This document shows positions 19,177 through 27,921 of a DNA stretch of 34,662 nt, in pieces. Both the position numbers and the translations under genes were made by a program. Positions within the stretch are counted from its first letter, which is position 1; every line of letters starts with the position of its first letter. This DNA comes from an uncultured Verrucomicrobiota bacterium (GTDB taxonomy: Bacteria; Verrucomicrobiota; Verrucomicrobiia; Limisphaerales; UBA9464). The DNA is taken from the NCBI GenBank assembly GCA_903864375.1, contig CAIPFS010000696.1, forward strand, positions 1 to 34,662, read 5' to 3'. Under the pieces are notes generated by a model, which was given only the letters and a program-made list of their open reading frames with translations, was not told where the DNA came from and searched no databases.

Positions 19177-21194
19177 GACCACGGGAAGAGTTTTGCCTCC
19201 TGATTCAACAGAGCCCCGGCCAGCGGGCAACGGGCATTTTGCAGGATCACCAGGCGTTCACGGACATCGCGTCCGCGAGTCTGATTGCCCCGGGCGAGCC
19301 AGAGCAACTGGGGAACCGTTTCCGCCCACATCAGGGTATCCGGCTGATCGGTTCCGGCGATTTCGAGGAGGACCACCACACCGGTGGCCTGATTCCAGCG
19401 CCCGATCACCTCCTGCCATTGCTGCCGGTGCGCCGCCGTCCATTCCCAGGCGGGTGGCAGCAGCAACCAGACGGTCTGCCCAATGACCGGACCGGCTTCA
19501 TCCGGCCGGCTCAATGCCTGTTCGATGGGAATCACCCGCCCGTTGCGGGGTGCCCGATTGGTGACCACCAACACCGACGGATGGCGTTGGCCGGCCGCGG
19601 CGGCCAGGAGCTCCATCCAGGTGGAGGCTCCCTCCCGGCGCGCAGAGGTGACGAAACCGCAGATCACGTTGCCATTGGGGGTGGCCACGAGTTTGCTTTG
19701 AAGGGCCAGCCAGGTCCGGAAGGCCCAATGCGACTGGGCAACGGCATCCAGGCTTTCGAGGTCGGGAAGGCGCGCCAGAAGGGGCAGTTTGGTGACGCGC
19801 TTCAAATCGGCCGCGGTCTTGATCCGGTCATCCAACAATTCCACGACGCAGATGCCCAACAGGGTTCCCATGACACCCAGAATGCCTCCGACCACCGCCA
19901 GGAGGATGACCTTTTTGGAGCGCCCGGACACCTCGACGTCTTCGACATTGGCGTCGAAGTAGCGGTAGTATCCCGGGGAGTTTTCCTCGTAGAGCTGGGC
20001 TTCACGCTGGCGGCTGGCCAGAAGGGAACGGGAGCCTTCCAGGGATTGCTGACGGGCCTTGATCCGCACGAGCTGCATTGCCTTTTCGGGCAGTCCGCGC
20101 AATTTCTCGTCCACCTCGGTCCGGGTCGCCTTCATCTTTTCAATCTGGGCGGCGACGACCTGCTTGTGGGTTCGCAGGGTGAGCAGTTCGGAGTAATATC
20201 CGGTGGACAAGCCACCTTCTCCCTGACGAGGGGGAGCAATGGGGTTGGTGGCGGACTCCTGGGCCCGTTTCTCCAACTCGGCCAGGAGAGCCTGCTGCTC
20301 CTGAATGATCGGGTTGAGTTCGGTGTATTCCTGGCGGAGGTCCGACAGTCGTTCGCGAGCCACCTGCAACTTTTCTTGAACCGGGCTGTGGGTGGTCAGT
20401 TCCCGTTCGAGCGCGGCCATCTGAAGGTCGATGGTTTCGTACTCGATTTTCATGGTCGAAAACCGGAGGTCCAGGTCGCCAAGGGTGCGCAGGTAGGCAT
20501 CCATCTCCTTGTCAGCGTTGATCAGGCCGGCCTGTTTGGAAAATTCCAGTTCTTCCTGATTGGCCGCCCGGAGGTCCTCCTCGGTCTTGCTCAACTGTCG
20601 CTTGAGCAGGCGGTTCATTTCCACCGCCTCCTGCGTCTGCATTTCCTTGATCAACTTCACGACGGTGTTGCCAAAAATGTTCAGAACCCGCACTGCGGCG
20701 CCGGCGCTGCGTCCTGACACGTAGGTCACGGTGATCAGATCCGTGTTGCGTTCCGGCGTCACCGTCATATTACCGATGATGGCTCGCGAGGACAGCTGGG
20801 CCTCCTCGGCCACCCGCTGCATGACCACAGGCGATTTAACCAGACTGACCAGGGTCTGGACGGTCATCTGCCGGGGTTTGAACGGTTCTCCCAATTCGGA
20901 GGCGCGAAAAGTGGCGGACGACTCCTGGCGGATGAGTTGCGCCGTGGCCTTGTAGGAGGCTGTGAATTTCTTGTACCCCAGTGCCCCGGCAAGGAGGGCG
21001 AGAACAGCTCCCGCCACCCCCATCATCCACCATCGGCGAAGGAGGGCAGCGATCAGGCGGAGGGGATCGAGCGGCATGCCGGATCCGCCAGACGGAGGCT
21101 GGGGCGGCGGCCCGGACGGCACCACACCACCGGAGGCAGTCGGGATGGTTTCCAGACTGTTGGGCGGCAGGTCAGTTTCAGGTCGGGTGGTCAC
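19173..21194 (-). CDS. GumC/Wzc-like polysaccharide chain-length/co-polymerase protein with degenerate BY-kinase-like C-terminus
   Basis: N-terminal Wzz region (LRLIAALLRRWWMMGVAGAVLALLAGALGYKKFTASYKATAQLIRQ), long coiled coil, second TM (VILLAVVGGILGVMGTLLGICVVELLDDRIKTAADLKRVTKLPLLARLP), then a Rossmann-like tail GFVTSARREGASTWMELLAAAAGQRHPSVLVVTN. Confidence 0.9.
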   Translation of the reverse strand: MTTRPETDLPPNSLETIPTASGGVVPSGPPPQPPSGGSGMPLDPLRLIAALLRRWWMMGVAGAVLALLAGALGYKKFTASYKATAQLIRQESSATFRASELGEPFKPRQMTVQTLVSLVKSPVVMQRVAEEAQLSSRAIIGNMTVTPERNTDLITVTYVSGRSAGAAVRVLNIFGNTVVKLIKEMQTQEAVEMNRLLKRQLSKTEEDLRAANQEELEFSKQAGLINADKEMDAYLRTLGDLDLRFSTMKIEYETIDLQMAALERELTTHSPVQEKLQVARERLSDLRQEYTELNPIIQEQQALLAELEKRAQESATNPIAPPRQGEGGLSTGYYSELLTLRTHKQVVAAQIEKMKATRTEVDEKLRGLPEKAMQLVRIKARQQSLEGSRSLLASRQREAQLYEENSPGYYRYFDANVEDVEVSGRSKKVILLAVVGGILGVMGTLLGICVVELLDDRIKTAADLKRVTKLPLLARLPDLESLDAVAQSHWAFRTWLALQSKLVATPNGNVICGFVTSARREGASTWMELLAAAAGQRHPSVLVVTNRAPRNGRVIPIEQALSRPDEAGPVIGQTVWLLLPPAWEWTAAHRQQWQEVIGRWNQATGVVVLLEIAGTDQPDTLMWAETVPQLLWLARGNQTRGRDVRERLVILQNARCPLAGALLNQEAKLFPWS

Positions 21195-21226
21195 GGTTCA
21201 ATCAACCACTGGAATTCAATGGCGCG

Positions 21227-22381
21227 TCAGGAACTTGCAGCCCGACGGGCAATCGCTTCCCGGTACACGGCAAGAACTTGGGACGCATTGCGCTGCCAGT
21301 CAAAGCCTGCGGCATGAACCAGGCCCAACCGGGTCAACTCTTTCCGGCGGGCGCCGTCGGAAGCCATCCGGCTCAGGCCCTGAGTCATGCTATCGACATT
21401 TTCAGGGTCGAGAACCTCGGCCGCGTTGCCAATCACCTCGGCGAGAGCACCGCGGGTGGAGCTGAGCACCGGGCATCCGCAGGCCATGGCTTCCACCGGA
21501 GGAAATCCAAATCCCTCGAACAACGACGGATAAACCATCGTTCCCGCGGCTTGATAGAGGGCGGGAAGCGCGTCATCGGGAACAAAACCCAAAAAGCGGA
21601 TGTCCCGGCTGAACGGTGATTGCGCCGCAGCGGTGCGGATCAATTCCGCACCGGGCCAATCTCCGCCACCGATGGCCAGCAACCACGGAGAGGCCGTCTG
21701 GCTCTTGAATCGATTGAAAGCATCAAACAAGCGGACGTGATTCTTCGCCGGATGCTCCAGGCGGGACACGTACAGGAAGTAAGGGCTGTCCAGCTTCCAG
21801 CGACGGGCCACCTCGGATTCCGCCTCGGGGCGGAGTCCGGGCCTGAATCTCTGATGATCAATGCCATTGTGGACCACGTGCTGGCGTTGAAGTGGAACTC
21901 CGAAGAAACGCTCAATGTCCCTGGCCGTGTTTTGGCTGATGGCGATGATCTCCTCCTGGCGGCGGGCCAATTGCCGGACAACCACCTTCCCGTAGAACAT
22001 CCGGGCGGGATCGTATTTACCCCGGACATGAAACGGAGCGAGGTCGTGAATGGTGGCCACCCGTGCGCAGGGGGCGCTCCAGACCATCCGACGGTAACTG
22101 GGAACATGAAGGACATCGATTTCCATCCGGCGCAGCAACCCCGGAAGGGTGGTATGATGCCAGAGGATATTACGAACAGCGCGACGATGCGTCTCGGGAA
22201 CGGTGACGATCTCCGCCCTGCCCCGGGCAAAGGCAAACAACGGCAACTCCTCCTCCAGCACCAACAGGACGATCTCATGGTCACCGGGTGCCTCCAACAG
22301 GGCGCGGACCAGGGCGAGAATGTATTGTCCAACGCCGGACTTGCCGCGTTGAAGGACCGAGGTGGAAAAGGCGATGCGCAT
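21227..22381 (-). CDS. GT4-family glycosyltransferase
   Basis: MRIAFSTSVLQRGKSGVGQYILALVRALL, VHNGIDHQRFRPG, YPSLFEGFGFPPVEAMACGCPVLSSTRGALAEVIGNAAEVLDPENVDSM. Confidence 0.93.
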   Translation of the reverse strand: MRIAFSTSVLQRGKSGVGQYILALVRALLEAPGDHEIVLLVLEEELPLFAFARGRAEIVTVPETHRRAVRNILWHHTTLPGLLRRMEIDVLHVPSYRRMVWSAPCARVATIHDLAPFHVRGKYDPARMFYGKVVVRQLARRQEEIIAISQNTARDIERFFGVPLQRQHVVHNGIDHQRFRPGLRPEAESEVARRWKLDSPYFLYVSRLEHPAKNHVRLFDAFNRFKSQTASPWLLAIGGGDWPGAELIRTAAAQSPFSRDIRFLGFVPDDALPALYQAAGTMVYPSLFEGFGFPPVEAMACGCPVLSSTRGALAEVIGNAAEVLDPENVDSMTQGLSRMASDGARRKELTRLGLVHAAGFDWQRNASQVLAVYREAIARRAASS

Positions 22382-22383
22382 GA

Positions 22384-23931
22384 TCAGCTCAGGAGCAGGT
22401 TATCGAGCCGGACAATCCGGAGGACGTTCAGCACTGCGGGTGTCGGACCAACAAAACGAACCTTCATTCCCAGTTTGACCCCGTGCTTCCGCACCTTGAG
22501 CATCAGCCGGACACCAGTGCTGTCGATGAACCGAACCCCTTCCAGCCGGACATCCACTTCCGAGGTGTGTCCATTGCGCAGTTCGAGGTAATACTGGGTC
22601 ATATTCCAAACCGCGTCGACGTTGGCCGCCACGACCTCGCCCGTCCATACCAGGGGTCCCACCCGCCCGGAAATGTCCAGATCGACACCCACAGGACGCT
22701 CACCTTCCCGTGCCCGGGTCAATTCGTGGGCCGCCGCCAGGTCGGGAGCGGTGGTGAACATTCCGTCCACCCGCATCAATTCCAAAGCCCGGACGACGGG
22801 GGCGGACGGACCGACCAGAACCAGTTGTCGTTCGTCGGCTCGAAGCTGTTTGAGCAGTCGAATCAGCAGTCCCAGTCCGGTGCTGTCGATGAACTGAATT
22901 TGGGAAAGGTCCGCCAGAACATGCCCTTCGCTGGCCCGGAGCAATCGGATCAGATCGCGATATCTTTCGACGGCCGCGGCATCCAACCGCTCGCCAAACC
23001 GGACGATTTCCGAAATGCCGTGGGTTGTTTCCCGGATTCCCGTCGATTCAGTTCCGGGCGTCGCGGCGGATCGATGTCGTAATTCCCACCATTGGGTTGC
23101 GATGGCTCGACCAAAGACGACGAGGTCGACCGCATATCTTTTGAAGAGGCGTTTCGGTTCCTGCAACAGGCGGAAGATCCATTCCAAACCGGTCTTTTGC
23201 ATCCACCGGGGTGCGCGACGGACGGTGCCACCGAGGAAATCGATGGTTGCTCCCACGCCCACGCTGACCGGCACACCCGATGCCATGAAATGCATGCGAA
23301 TCCATTTCTCCTGCTTGGGACAGCCAAACGCGACGAGGACGATGTCGGGTCGGGCGGCGCGCAGGCGCTGGAGGACATCCTCGTGGTCCATGTCCACCAG
23401 CGGCTTGAACGGTGGCGAATAGGAGCCCACCAGTTGAAGGCGCGGATACCGCAGACGGGTATTGGCGGTGGCCCGCTCCAGGCTCGCCTCCGCACCTCCG
23501 AGGAAGAAAATCCTCCATCCCCGGCGCTCGGCTTCCGCGAGCAGAAGGGGAACAAGGTCGGATCCGGTCACCCGTTCCGGAAGGGGATTGCCGAGCAGAC
23601 GGGAGGCCCAGACGAGGGGCATGCCGTCACACAACACCAGGTCCGCCTCTGCCAGAATTCGTTGCAGTTCCACGTCGCGCAGGGCCTGGACGGCAAAATC
23701 GACGTTGGCCGTCGCGAGATAGTGGGGACGCTTCGAAAGAATCATTTCACCAATGATTCGCAGCGTGTCAGACATGGTGACCTTGTCGAAGGGGACGCCC
23801 AACATGGCCACCGGTGCCGGACGGTCGCAAAGGCTGTTCCGTTCGCCGGGGGAGGCCGGTTTCGAGGTGGTGGGGGCAGATCCAGGAGCGGGCATCATAT
23901 CGCTAGGGCACGGAATCGGTCGACAACCCAA
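22384..23931 (-). CDS. WecG/TagA/CpsF (GT26) glycosyltransferase fused to two C-terminal STAS domains
   Basis: GT26 motifs YLATANVDFAVQALRD, CDGMPLVWASRLLG, ERVTGSDL, AFGCPKQEKWIRMH, GVGATIDFLGGTVRRAPRWMQKTGLEWIFRLLQEPKRLFKRY (about aa 42-285). STAS1 with VLADLSQIQFIDSTGLGLLIRLLKQL and STAS2 with VDVRLEGVRFIDSTGVRLMLKVRKHG. Start may be 23898. Confidence 0.93.
   Translation of the reverse strand: MGCRPIPCPSDMMPAPGSAPTTSKPASPGERNSLCDRPAPVAMLGVPFDKVTMSDTLRIIGEMILSKRPHYLATANVDFAVQALRDVELQRILAEADLVLCDGMPLVWASRLLGNPLPERVTGSDLVPLLLAEAERRGWRIFFLGGAEASLERATANTRLRYPRLQLVGSYSPPFKPLVDMDHEDVLQRLRAARPDIVLVAFGCPKQEKWIRMHFMASGVPVSVGVGATIDFLGGTVRRAPRWMQKTGLEWIFRLLQEPKRLFKRYAVDLVVFGRAIATQWWELRHRSAATPGTESTGIRETTHGISEIVRFGERLDAAAVERYRDLIRLLRASEGHVLADLSQIQFIDSTGLGLLIRLLKQLRADERQLVLVGPSAPVVRALELMRVDGMFTTAPDLAAAHELTRAREGERPVGVDLDISGRVGPLVWTGEVVAANVDAVWNMTQYYLELRNGHTSEVDVRLEGVRFIDSTGVRLMLKVRKHGVKLGMKVRFVGPTPAVLNVLRIVRLDNLLLS
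22387..22659 (-). other. STAS domain 2 of the GT26 fusion (conserved Ser471 in IDSTGV, codon 22519-22521)
   Basis: About aa 425-515: VGPLVWTGEVVAANVDAVWNMTQYYLELRNGHTSEVDVRLEGVRFIDSTGVRLMLKVRKHGVKLGMKVRFVGPTPAVLNVLRIVRLDNLLL. Confidence 0.82.
22732..23019 (-). other. STAS domain 1 of the GT26 fusion (conserved Ser350 in IDSTGLG, codon 22882-22884)
   Basis: About aa 305-400: ISEIVRFGERLDAAAVERYRDLIRLLRASEGHVLADLSQIQFIDSTGLGLLIRLLKQLRADERQLVLVGPSAPVVRALELMRVDGMFTT. Confidence 0.88.
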
Positions 23932-24325
23932 ACGGTCGACGAAGCCAGGAAATCGTGGAGGACACTTCGATGTTCCCCGTTCGGGTCAAATACACGGACA
24001 GCCGGTAGCTTTGCGGCTCGACATAGTCGCCGTGCCAGAATTCGACCCCGTTGGTGAACAACCGGGCCTCGCTCGCGGCACCCTTTGGTTCGAGAGAAAA
24101 ACGAACCGACTCCCCATCGGCAATGTCGTCGAAGGTTCGTTGCTGACCGCAGGCCGTCACCCGCAGGGCGGAGACGGTCCGTCCCGTTTCATTGTAAATC
24201 ATGATGCGGGTGGTCCCGGCGCGCACCCAGGCGACCCCGGCGGAAACAGCCAGCATCAAAATGGCGAGCAACGGCAGCCAGACCCGGCGCCGGCGCCACC
24301 AGTCAGGGGGCAAAACGACGCGCAT
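23903..24325 (-). CDS. Hypothetical protein with N-terminal transmembrane anchor
   Basis: 140 aa, MRVVLPPDWWRRRRVWLPLLAILMLAVSAGVAWVRAGTTRIMIYNETGRTVSALRV...; positive-inside TM segment then a beta-rich tail. In tight register with flanking EPS genes (23-nt overlap with the upstream gene). Confidence 0.7.
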   Translation of the reverse strand: MRVVLPPDWWRRRRVWLPLLAILMLAVSAGVAWVRAGTTRIMIYNETGRTVSALRVTACGQQRTFDDIADGESVRFSLEPKGAASEARLFTNGVEFWHGDYVEPQSYRLSVYLTRTGNIEVSSTISWLRRPFGLSTDSVP

Positions 24326-25505
24326 AGGTTTCGCTCAATTGTCGTCCGAGTGTCTTCCAGGACAACCGGTCTCGGACCGTTTTCTGACCGGTCACCTCCA
24401 ACCGTCGGCGCAGCGCCTCATCGCGGAGACCGTTACCCGTCTCCTCAATAAATGCCTGGGCTGTGTCGGCCAGCAGGATTTCCTCACCATGCCGGAGTTC
24501 AAGACCCTGGGCACCGATGGTGGTGGAAACCACCGGTGTGCCCATCGCCATGCTTTCGGGAATCTTCAACCGGGTTCCACCGCCGATCCGCAGCGGGACG
24601 ATTTGTAACCAGGCCTGCCGGTAATAAGGGCGAACGTCGGGGACACCGCCGGTGACGGTCACCCCCTTGCGGGAGGCGTAGGCCTGAACCTCTGGAAGCG
24701 GGGCCTTTCCCACGATGAGGACCCGCAGTTGAGGCACCCATTCCAGCAGTCCGTCATGGATTTCCTCAAAAAACCAGCGGAGCGCATCGACATTGGGCGA
24801 ATAGTCCATCGCCCCGCAGAAGAGAACCGTCGGTTCAACGGCCCGGGGCACCGGCGTGGATTCAGGGGTGAAAAAATCGAGGTCCACACCGTTGGTGATC
24901 ACGAGGGTCCGGACCCGCCTTGAAATCTCGAAACAGATGAAGTTCTCATCATCGGGACCACAGACCACCTCGAGGGCGGAGCGCCGGGCGATACGGCGCT
25001 CAAAGCGTCCCAGCTTGAACAAATTCTCCCAATCAAGAATGGACTGCCGGAACCCACGGGAAAGCGCGGCCCGCTGTGCCAGTTGAAATTGAAGGTCCAC
25101 CCGGCTCCGGTCGATGGCCAGGGGTAGATCCTGATGGTCCTCCAGAAAGTACTGGGCCATGACGATGTCGCACACATGGACCAGCGGATAGGTCTCGGTC
25201 CCGATAAACCGCTTCAGGGCCTCGGCGATGTGGGGAAGCCGCCAGTGGCGGATGGTGGTGGGAAGCGGATTCAGGAGTCGATTCGAAAGCCGGGGCCAGG
25301 CGGGATGGGAGAACCGGACAAATTCCACCCGTCGACAGAATTCCTGAAAATGAGGCTTCTGATCCTCCCGCTCTCCATTTTCACACAGGGCAAGGAGATC
25401 CACCTCGTGGTCCCTCGCCAGCGCACGCAGCAGGTGATAGGTCCGTTGAAAGGTTCCCCGATCGGGCGGGTATGGAACGTAGGGGTAGACAACAAGAAGC
25501 CGCAT
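24303..25505 (-). CDS. GT4-family glycosyltransferase (resembles PEP-CTERM/EpsH-associated sugar transferases)
   Basis: MRLLVVYPYVPYPPDRGTFQRTYHLLRALARDHEVDLLAL, VITNGVDLDFFTPE, TVLFCGAMDYSPNVDALRWFFEEI, IVPLRIGGGTRLKIPESMAMGTPVVSTTIGAQGLELRHGEEILLADT. Confidence 0.93.
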   Translation of the reverse strand: MRLLVVYPYVPYPPDRGTFQRTYHLLRALARDHEVDLLALCENGEREDQKPHFQEFCRRVEFVRFSHPAWPRLSNRLLNPLPTTIRHWRLPHIAEALKRFIGTETYPLVHVCDIVMAQYFLEDHQDLPLAIDRSRVDLQFQLAQRAALSRGFRQSILDWENLFKLGRFERRIARRSALEVVCGPDDENFICFEISRRVRTLVITNGVDLDFFTPESTPVPRAVEPTVLFCGAMDYSPNVDALRWFFEEIHDGLLEWVPQLRVLIVGKAPLPEVQAYASRKGVTVTGGVPDVRPYYRQAWLQIVPLRIGGGTRLKIPESMAMGTPVVSTTIGAQGLELRHGEEILLADTAQAFIEETGNGLRDEALRRRLEVTGQKTVRDRLSWKTLGRQLSETYARRFAP

Positions 25506-25507
25506 GA

Positions 25508-26668
25508 CTAGTGGTATCGATGCCAGAGTCGTTCGTAAGCCGCAACCAATCCCGGAAGTTGGGATTCCCGGGTCCGAAGTTCGCGTTGGAGCTCGCGTTG
25601 GAGCTGATCATCGCGCCCCTCGGTTGAAAGACTCCCCACACCCCCCAGCAACAGGCAAAGGGAGTGAAACAGGCGCTCACGGGGATAGCGCCCTGATAAT
25701 ACTCCCGGCCAATACCTGTCCCGAAGGTTCACCAGACGGTTGCGCCAGGCGGGTTGTTCCGGACATTTGTCGACACGGCTGCGGGCATAGTCGGAGCCGT
25801 TGGAAAACGAGGTGCCCAACCGACGATTCTCCTGCCACAACCAGACGCTTTTCGCGATGGTCTGCAATCGCTCGAGGGAGCCCTTCAGTTCCTCCCGGGT
25901 GGCGATGGTTCGACGCGGGTGCAATTTGAATTCCACCCCCGCCTGGTGATGAACCTGGACTGCCTTGAGGAACGGCAACTCCTCCGTGGGAGCGATGGCC
26001 AGGAGTCGTCGCTGGCGTTCCCGGCAACTCCAATGGTACTCCCCACGGCTCACCAGCACGACGTCACCCAATGCCAGCTCCAGCTTGGCCAGATTGCGCC
26101 CGACGAAATCGGCCTCCTCGGATCCAAACTCCGGGCGCTCCAACCGTTCCAGGCTGAACAGGAGTCCCGAACAGCGGTTCATCAACAGCCGCGTGGCCTC
26201 ATGGAGCGGAATGCGATGGGCGTCCCGCCGGTGGGCCGCCAGCGACAGGTCCAGAACGTTGGCATCGCCAAAGATCAGCCGGTTTCCGGCTGCGAGATCA
26301 TAATAAAACATCGAGGGCGGGGATGCCAGCAGCTTGGGCAACGTCATCACCTTGAACTCGACCTCAAGTCCCGCCGCAGGGGAAAGCCGGGATCCAATGT
26401 CATGCAATGGTCCCCGGAACTTCCGTTCGGCCAACAAGGCATTGCCGCGCAAAAAGACATAAAACTCGAGGTCGTTGTAGGGCCGTTCTCCATCCGGCGT
26501 CTGAAGGACCCCCCCCTCCCCGCGTCCGTAGCCACCGCCCAGCAGAATGCCATCGAGTTTCCAGCGTGGGATCAGACTCAGGACCTCGTTGCGCACGTCG
26601 AGGCAGAGCTGCGCCAGCCGCCGTTCGAGGTCCGGTCCCCCATCCACTGTGAACCGAATGGAATTCAT
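25508..26668 (-). CDS. Nucleotidyltransferase-fold protein of unknown role inside the EPS operon
   Basis: ILLGGGYGRGEGGVLQTPDGERPYNDLEFYVF fits the pol-beta NTase pattern (G[G/S] ... DhE), with a further acidic strand LEVEFKVMTL. Confidence 0.65.
   Translation of the reverse strand: MNSIRFTVDGGPDLERRLAQLCLDVRNEVLSLIPRWKLDGILLGGGYGRGEGGVLQTPDGERPYNDLEFYVFLRGNALLAERKFRGPLHDIGSRLSPAAGLEVEFKVMTLPKLLASPPSMFYYDLAAGNRLIFGDANVLDLSLAAHRRDAHRIPLHEATRLLMNRCSGLLFSLERLERPEFGSEEADFVGRNLAKLELALGDVVLVSRGEYHWSCRERQRRLLAIAPTEELPFLKAVQVHHQAGVEFKLHPRRTIATREELKGSLERLQTIAKSVWLWQENRRLGTSFSNGSDYARSRVDKCPEQPAWRNRLVNLRDRYWPGVLSGRYPRERLFHSLCLLLGGVGSLSTEGRDDQLQRELQRELRTRESQLPGLVAAYERLWHRYH
25581..25604. repeat. Perfect 12-bp tandem duplication (tcgcgttggagc x2) within the NTase-fold CDS
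   Basis: Read directly as tcgcgttggagc tcgcgttggagc; encodes the QRELQREL repeat. Confidence 0.9.
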
Positions 26669-27921
26669 GATGCCACCCGGGTTCCCCGGGCCAGGGCCAC
26701 CGTCTCCAACAGGTAGCGCTCAAACTGGTCCACAACCACCGGTTCATTGTAACGGGAGCGGACCTCGGCGTGGCCCGTCGCCGCCATTCGTGCTCGGGCC
26801 ACGGGGTCAGACGCCAGTTCAACGATGCGTTCCGCCAGCTGGGCGGCATCGCCGGCCGGGTAGGTCAGGGCGTTTTCGCCGTGCCGGAATAATTCCGGGC
26901 TGCCTCCGGTCATGGTGCCGATGACGGGCAGACCGCTGCTCATGGCTTCCAGCGGTGTCAGGGCAAACGGCTCCTCCCATTCCGAGGTGAACAGGAGGGC
27001 ATCGTGTGCACGGTAGATGCCGGGCATTTCGGACGATCGGGCGGTATGAAAATAGACCGGCAGGTGATGCTCGCGAACGTAGGTGTGCAGGCGGGTGGTG
27101 TAGTCGGCATCACCCCGGCCGTAAATGTGGAGCTCACCGGGAAATCGACCCTGGACGGCCGCCATGGCCCGGAGGGCCGTCATCACTCCCTTATCCTCCG
27201 CCAGTCGTCCCACATAGAGCAGTCGGTGAAGAATCTGTGAAGCCGGGGCGGGAGTACCGGAAAACCGTCCGATATCGACCGGACAATAAATGATGGCCCC
27301 GTGGCCCACAGAATAGCCTTTCGCAGCAGTCAAATCGCGCAGCGCCCGGCTGCAAAAAGTGATCCGATCAAACCGGATGGAGCGGACCGGATCCGCGGGT
27401 GCGACGGAACTCCATTTCCGCCGTTGACCGGTCCAACCCCAAGCTGTTCGCAACACCCGGGCCAGGAGGGACGGATGGCTGCGGTTCCACCAGTCGAGCC
27501 AGACATCTGCGGCCAGGCTTCGGGCAATCCAATGATCGGACAGATGGTAGGCCGTCGGGACAGGCAACCCCTGCAAGGTCAGGCAGATCGATTTGGAAAT
27601 GCCCCCAAGGTTCCAAACATGAACGACATCGGGTTCAAACCGGGCAACGGCCTCACGGACGCACCGGTTGTTGTGCACTTCGAGATCGGCCAGCGCCCGA
27701 ATCCCCAGCCACGGATGACCAAAAAAACCGTGAACGCGGAGGTCCCGACGTACCCCGGGCTCGGTGGCATCCTCCCGAACCCCGTCCACCCGGTGATTGG
27801 AGGTCAGAACTTCCACCGTGTGTCCACGGGCACGCCACGCCGCAACCATGGCGGCGCAGATCAATTCATATCCCCCGACATAATGCGGGGGATAGAGATT
27901 GGACAGGACCAGTATTTTCAT
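26665..27921 (-). CDS. GT4-family glycosyltransferase
   Basis: MKILVLSNLYPPHYVGGYELICAAMVAAWRARGHTVEVLTSNH, RLLYVGRLAEDKGVMTALRAMAAVQ, LLFTSEWEEPFALTPLEAMSSGLPVIGTMTGGSPELFRHGENALTYPAGD. Confidence 0.94.
   Translation of the reverse strand: MKILVLSNLYPPHYVGGYELICAAMVAAWRARGHTVEVLTSNHRVDGVREDATEPGVRRDLRVHGFFGHPWLGIRALADLEVHNNRCVREAVARFEPDVVHVWNLGGISKSICLTLQGLPVPTAYHLSDHWIARSLAADVWLDWWNRSHPSLLARVLRTAWGWTGQRRKWSSVAPADPVRSIRFDRITFCSRALRDLTAAKGYSVGHGAIIYCPVDIGRFSGTPAPASQILHRLLYVGRLAEDKGVMTALRAMAAVQGRFPGELHIYGRGDADYTTRLHTYVREHHLPVYFHTARSSEMPGIYRAHDALLFTSEWEEPFALTPLEAMSSGLPVIGTMTGGSPELFRHGENALTYPAGDAAQLAERIVELASDPVARARMAATGHAEVRSRYNEPVVVDQFERYLLETVALARGTRVAS

Noticed and set aside
19239-20717. 492-aa plus-strand ORF
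   Set aside because: Antisense to the GumC/Wzc-like gene; no recognisable domain. Shadow ORF.
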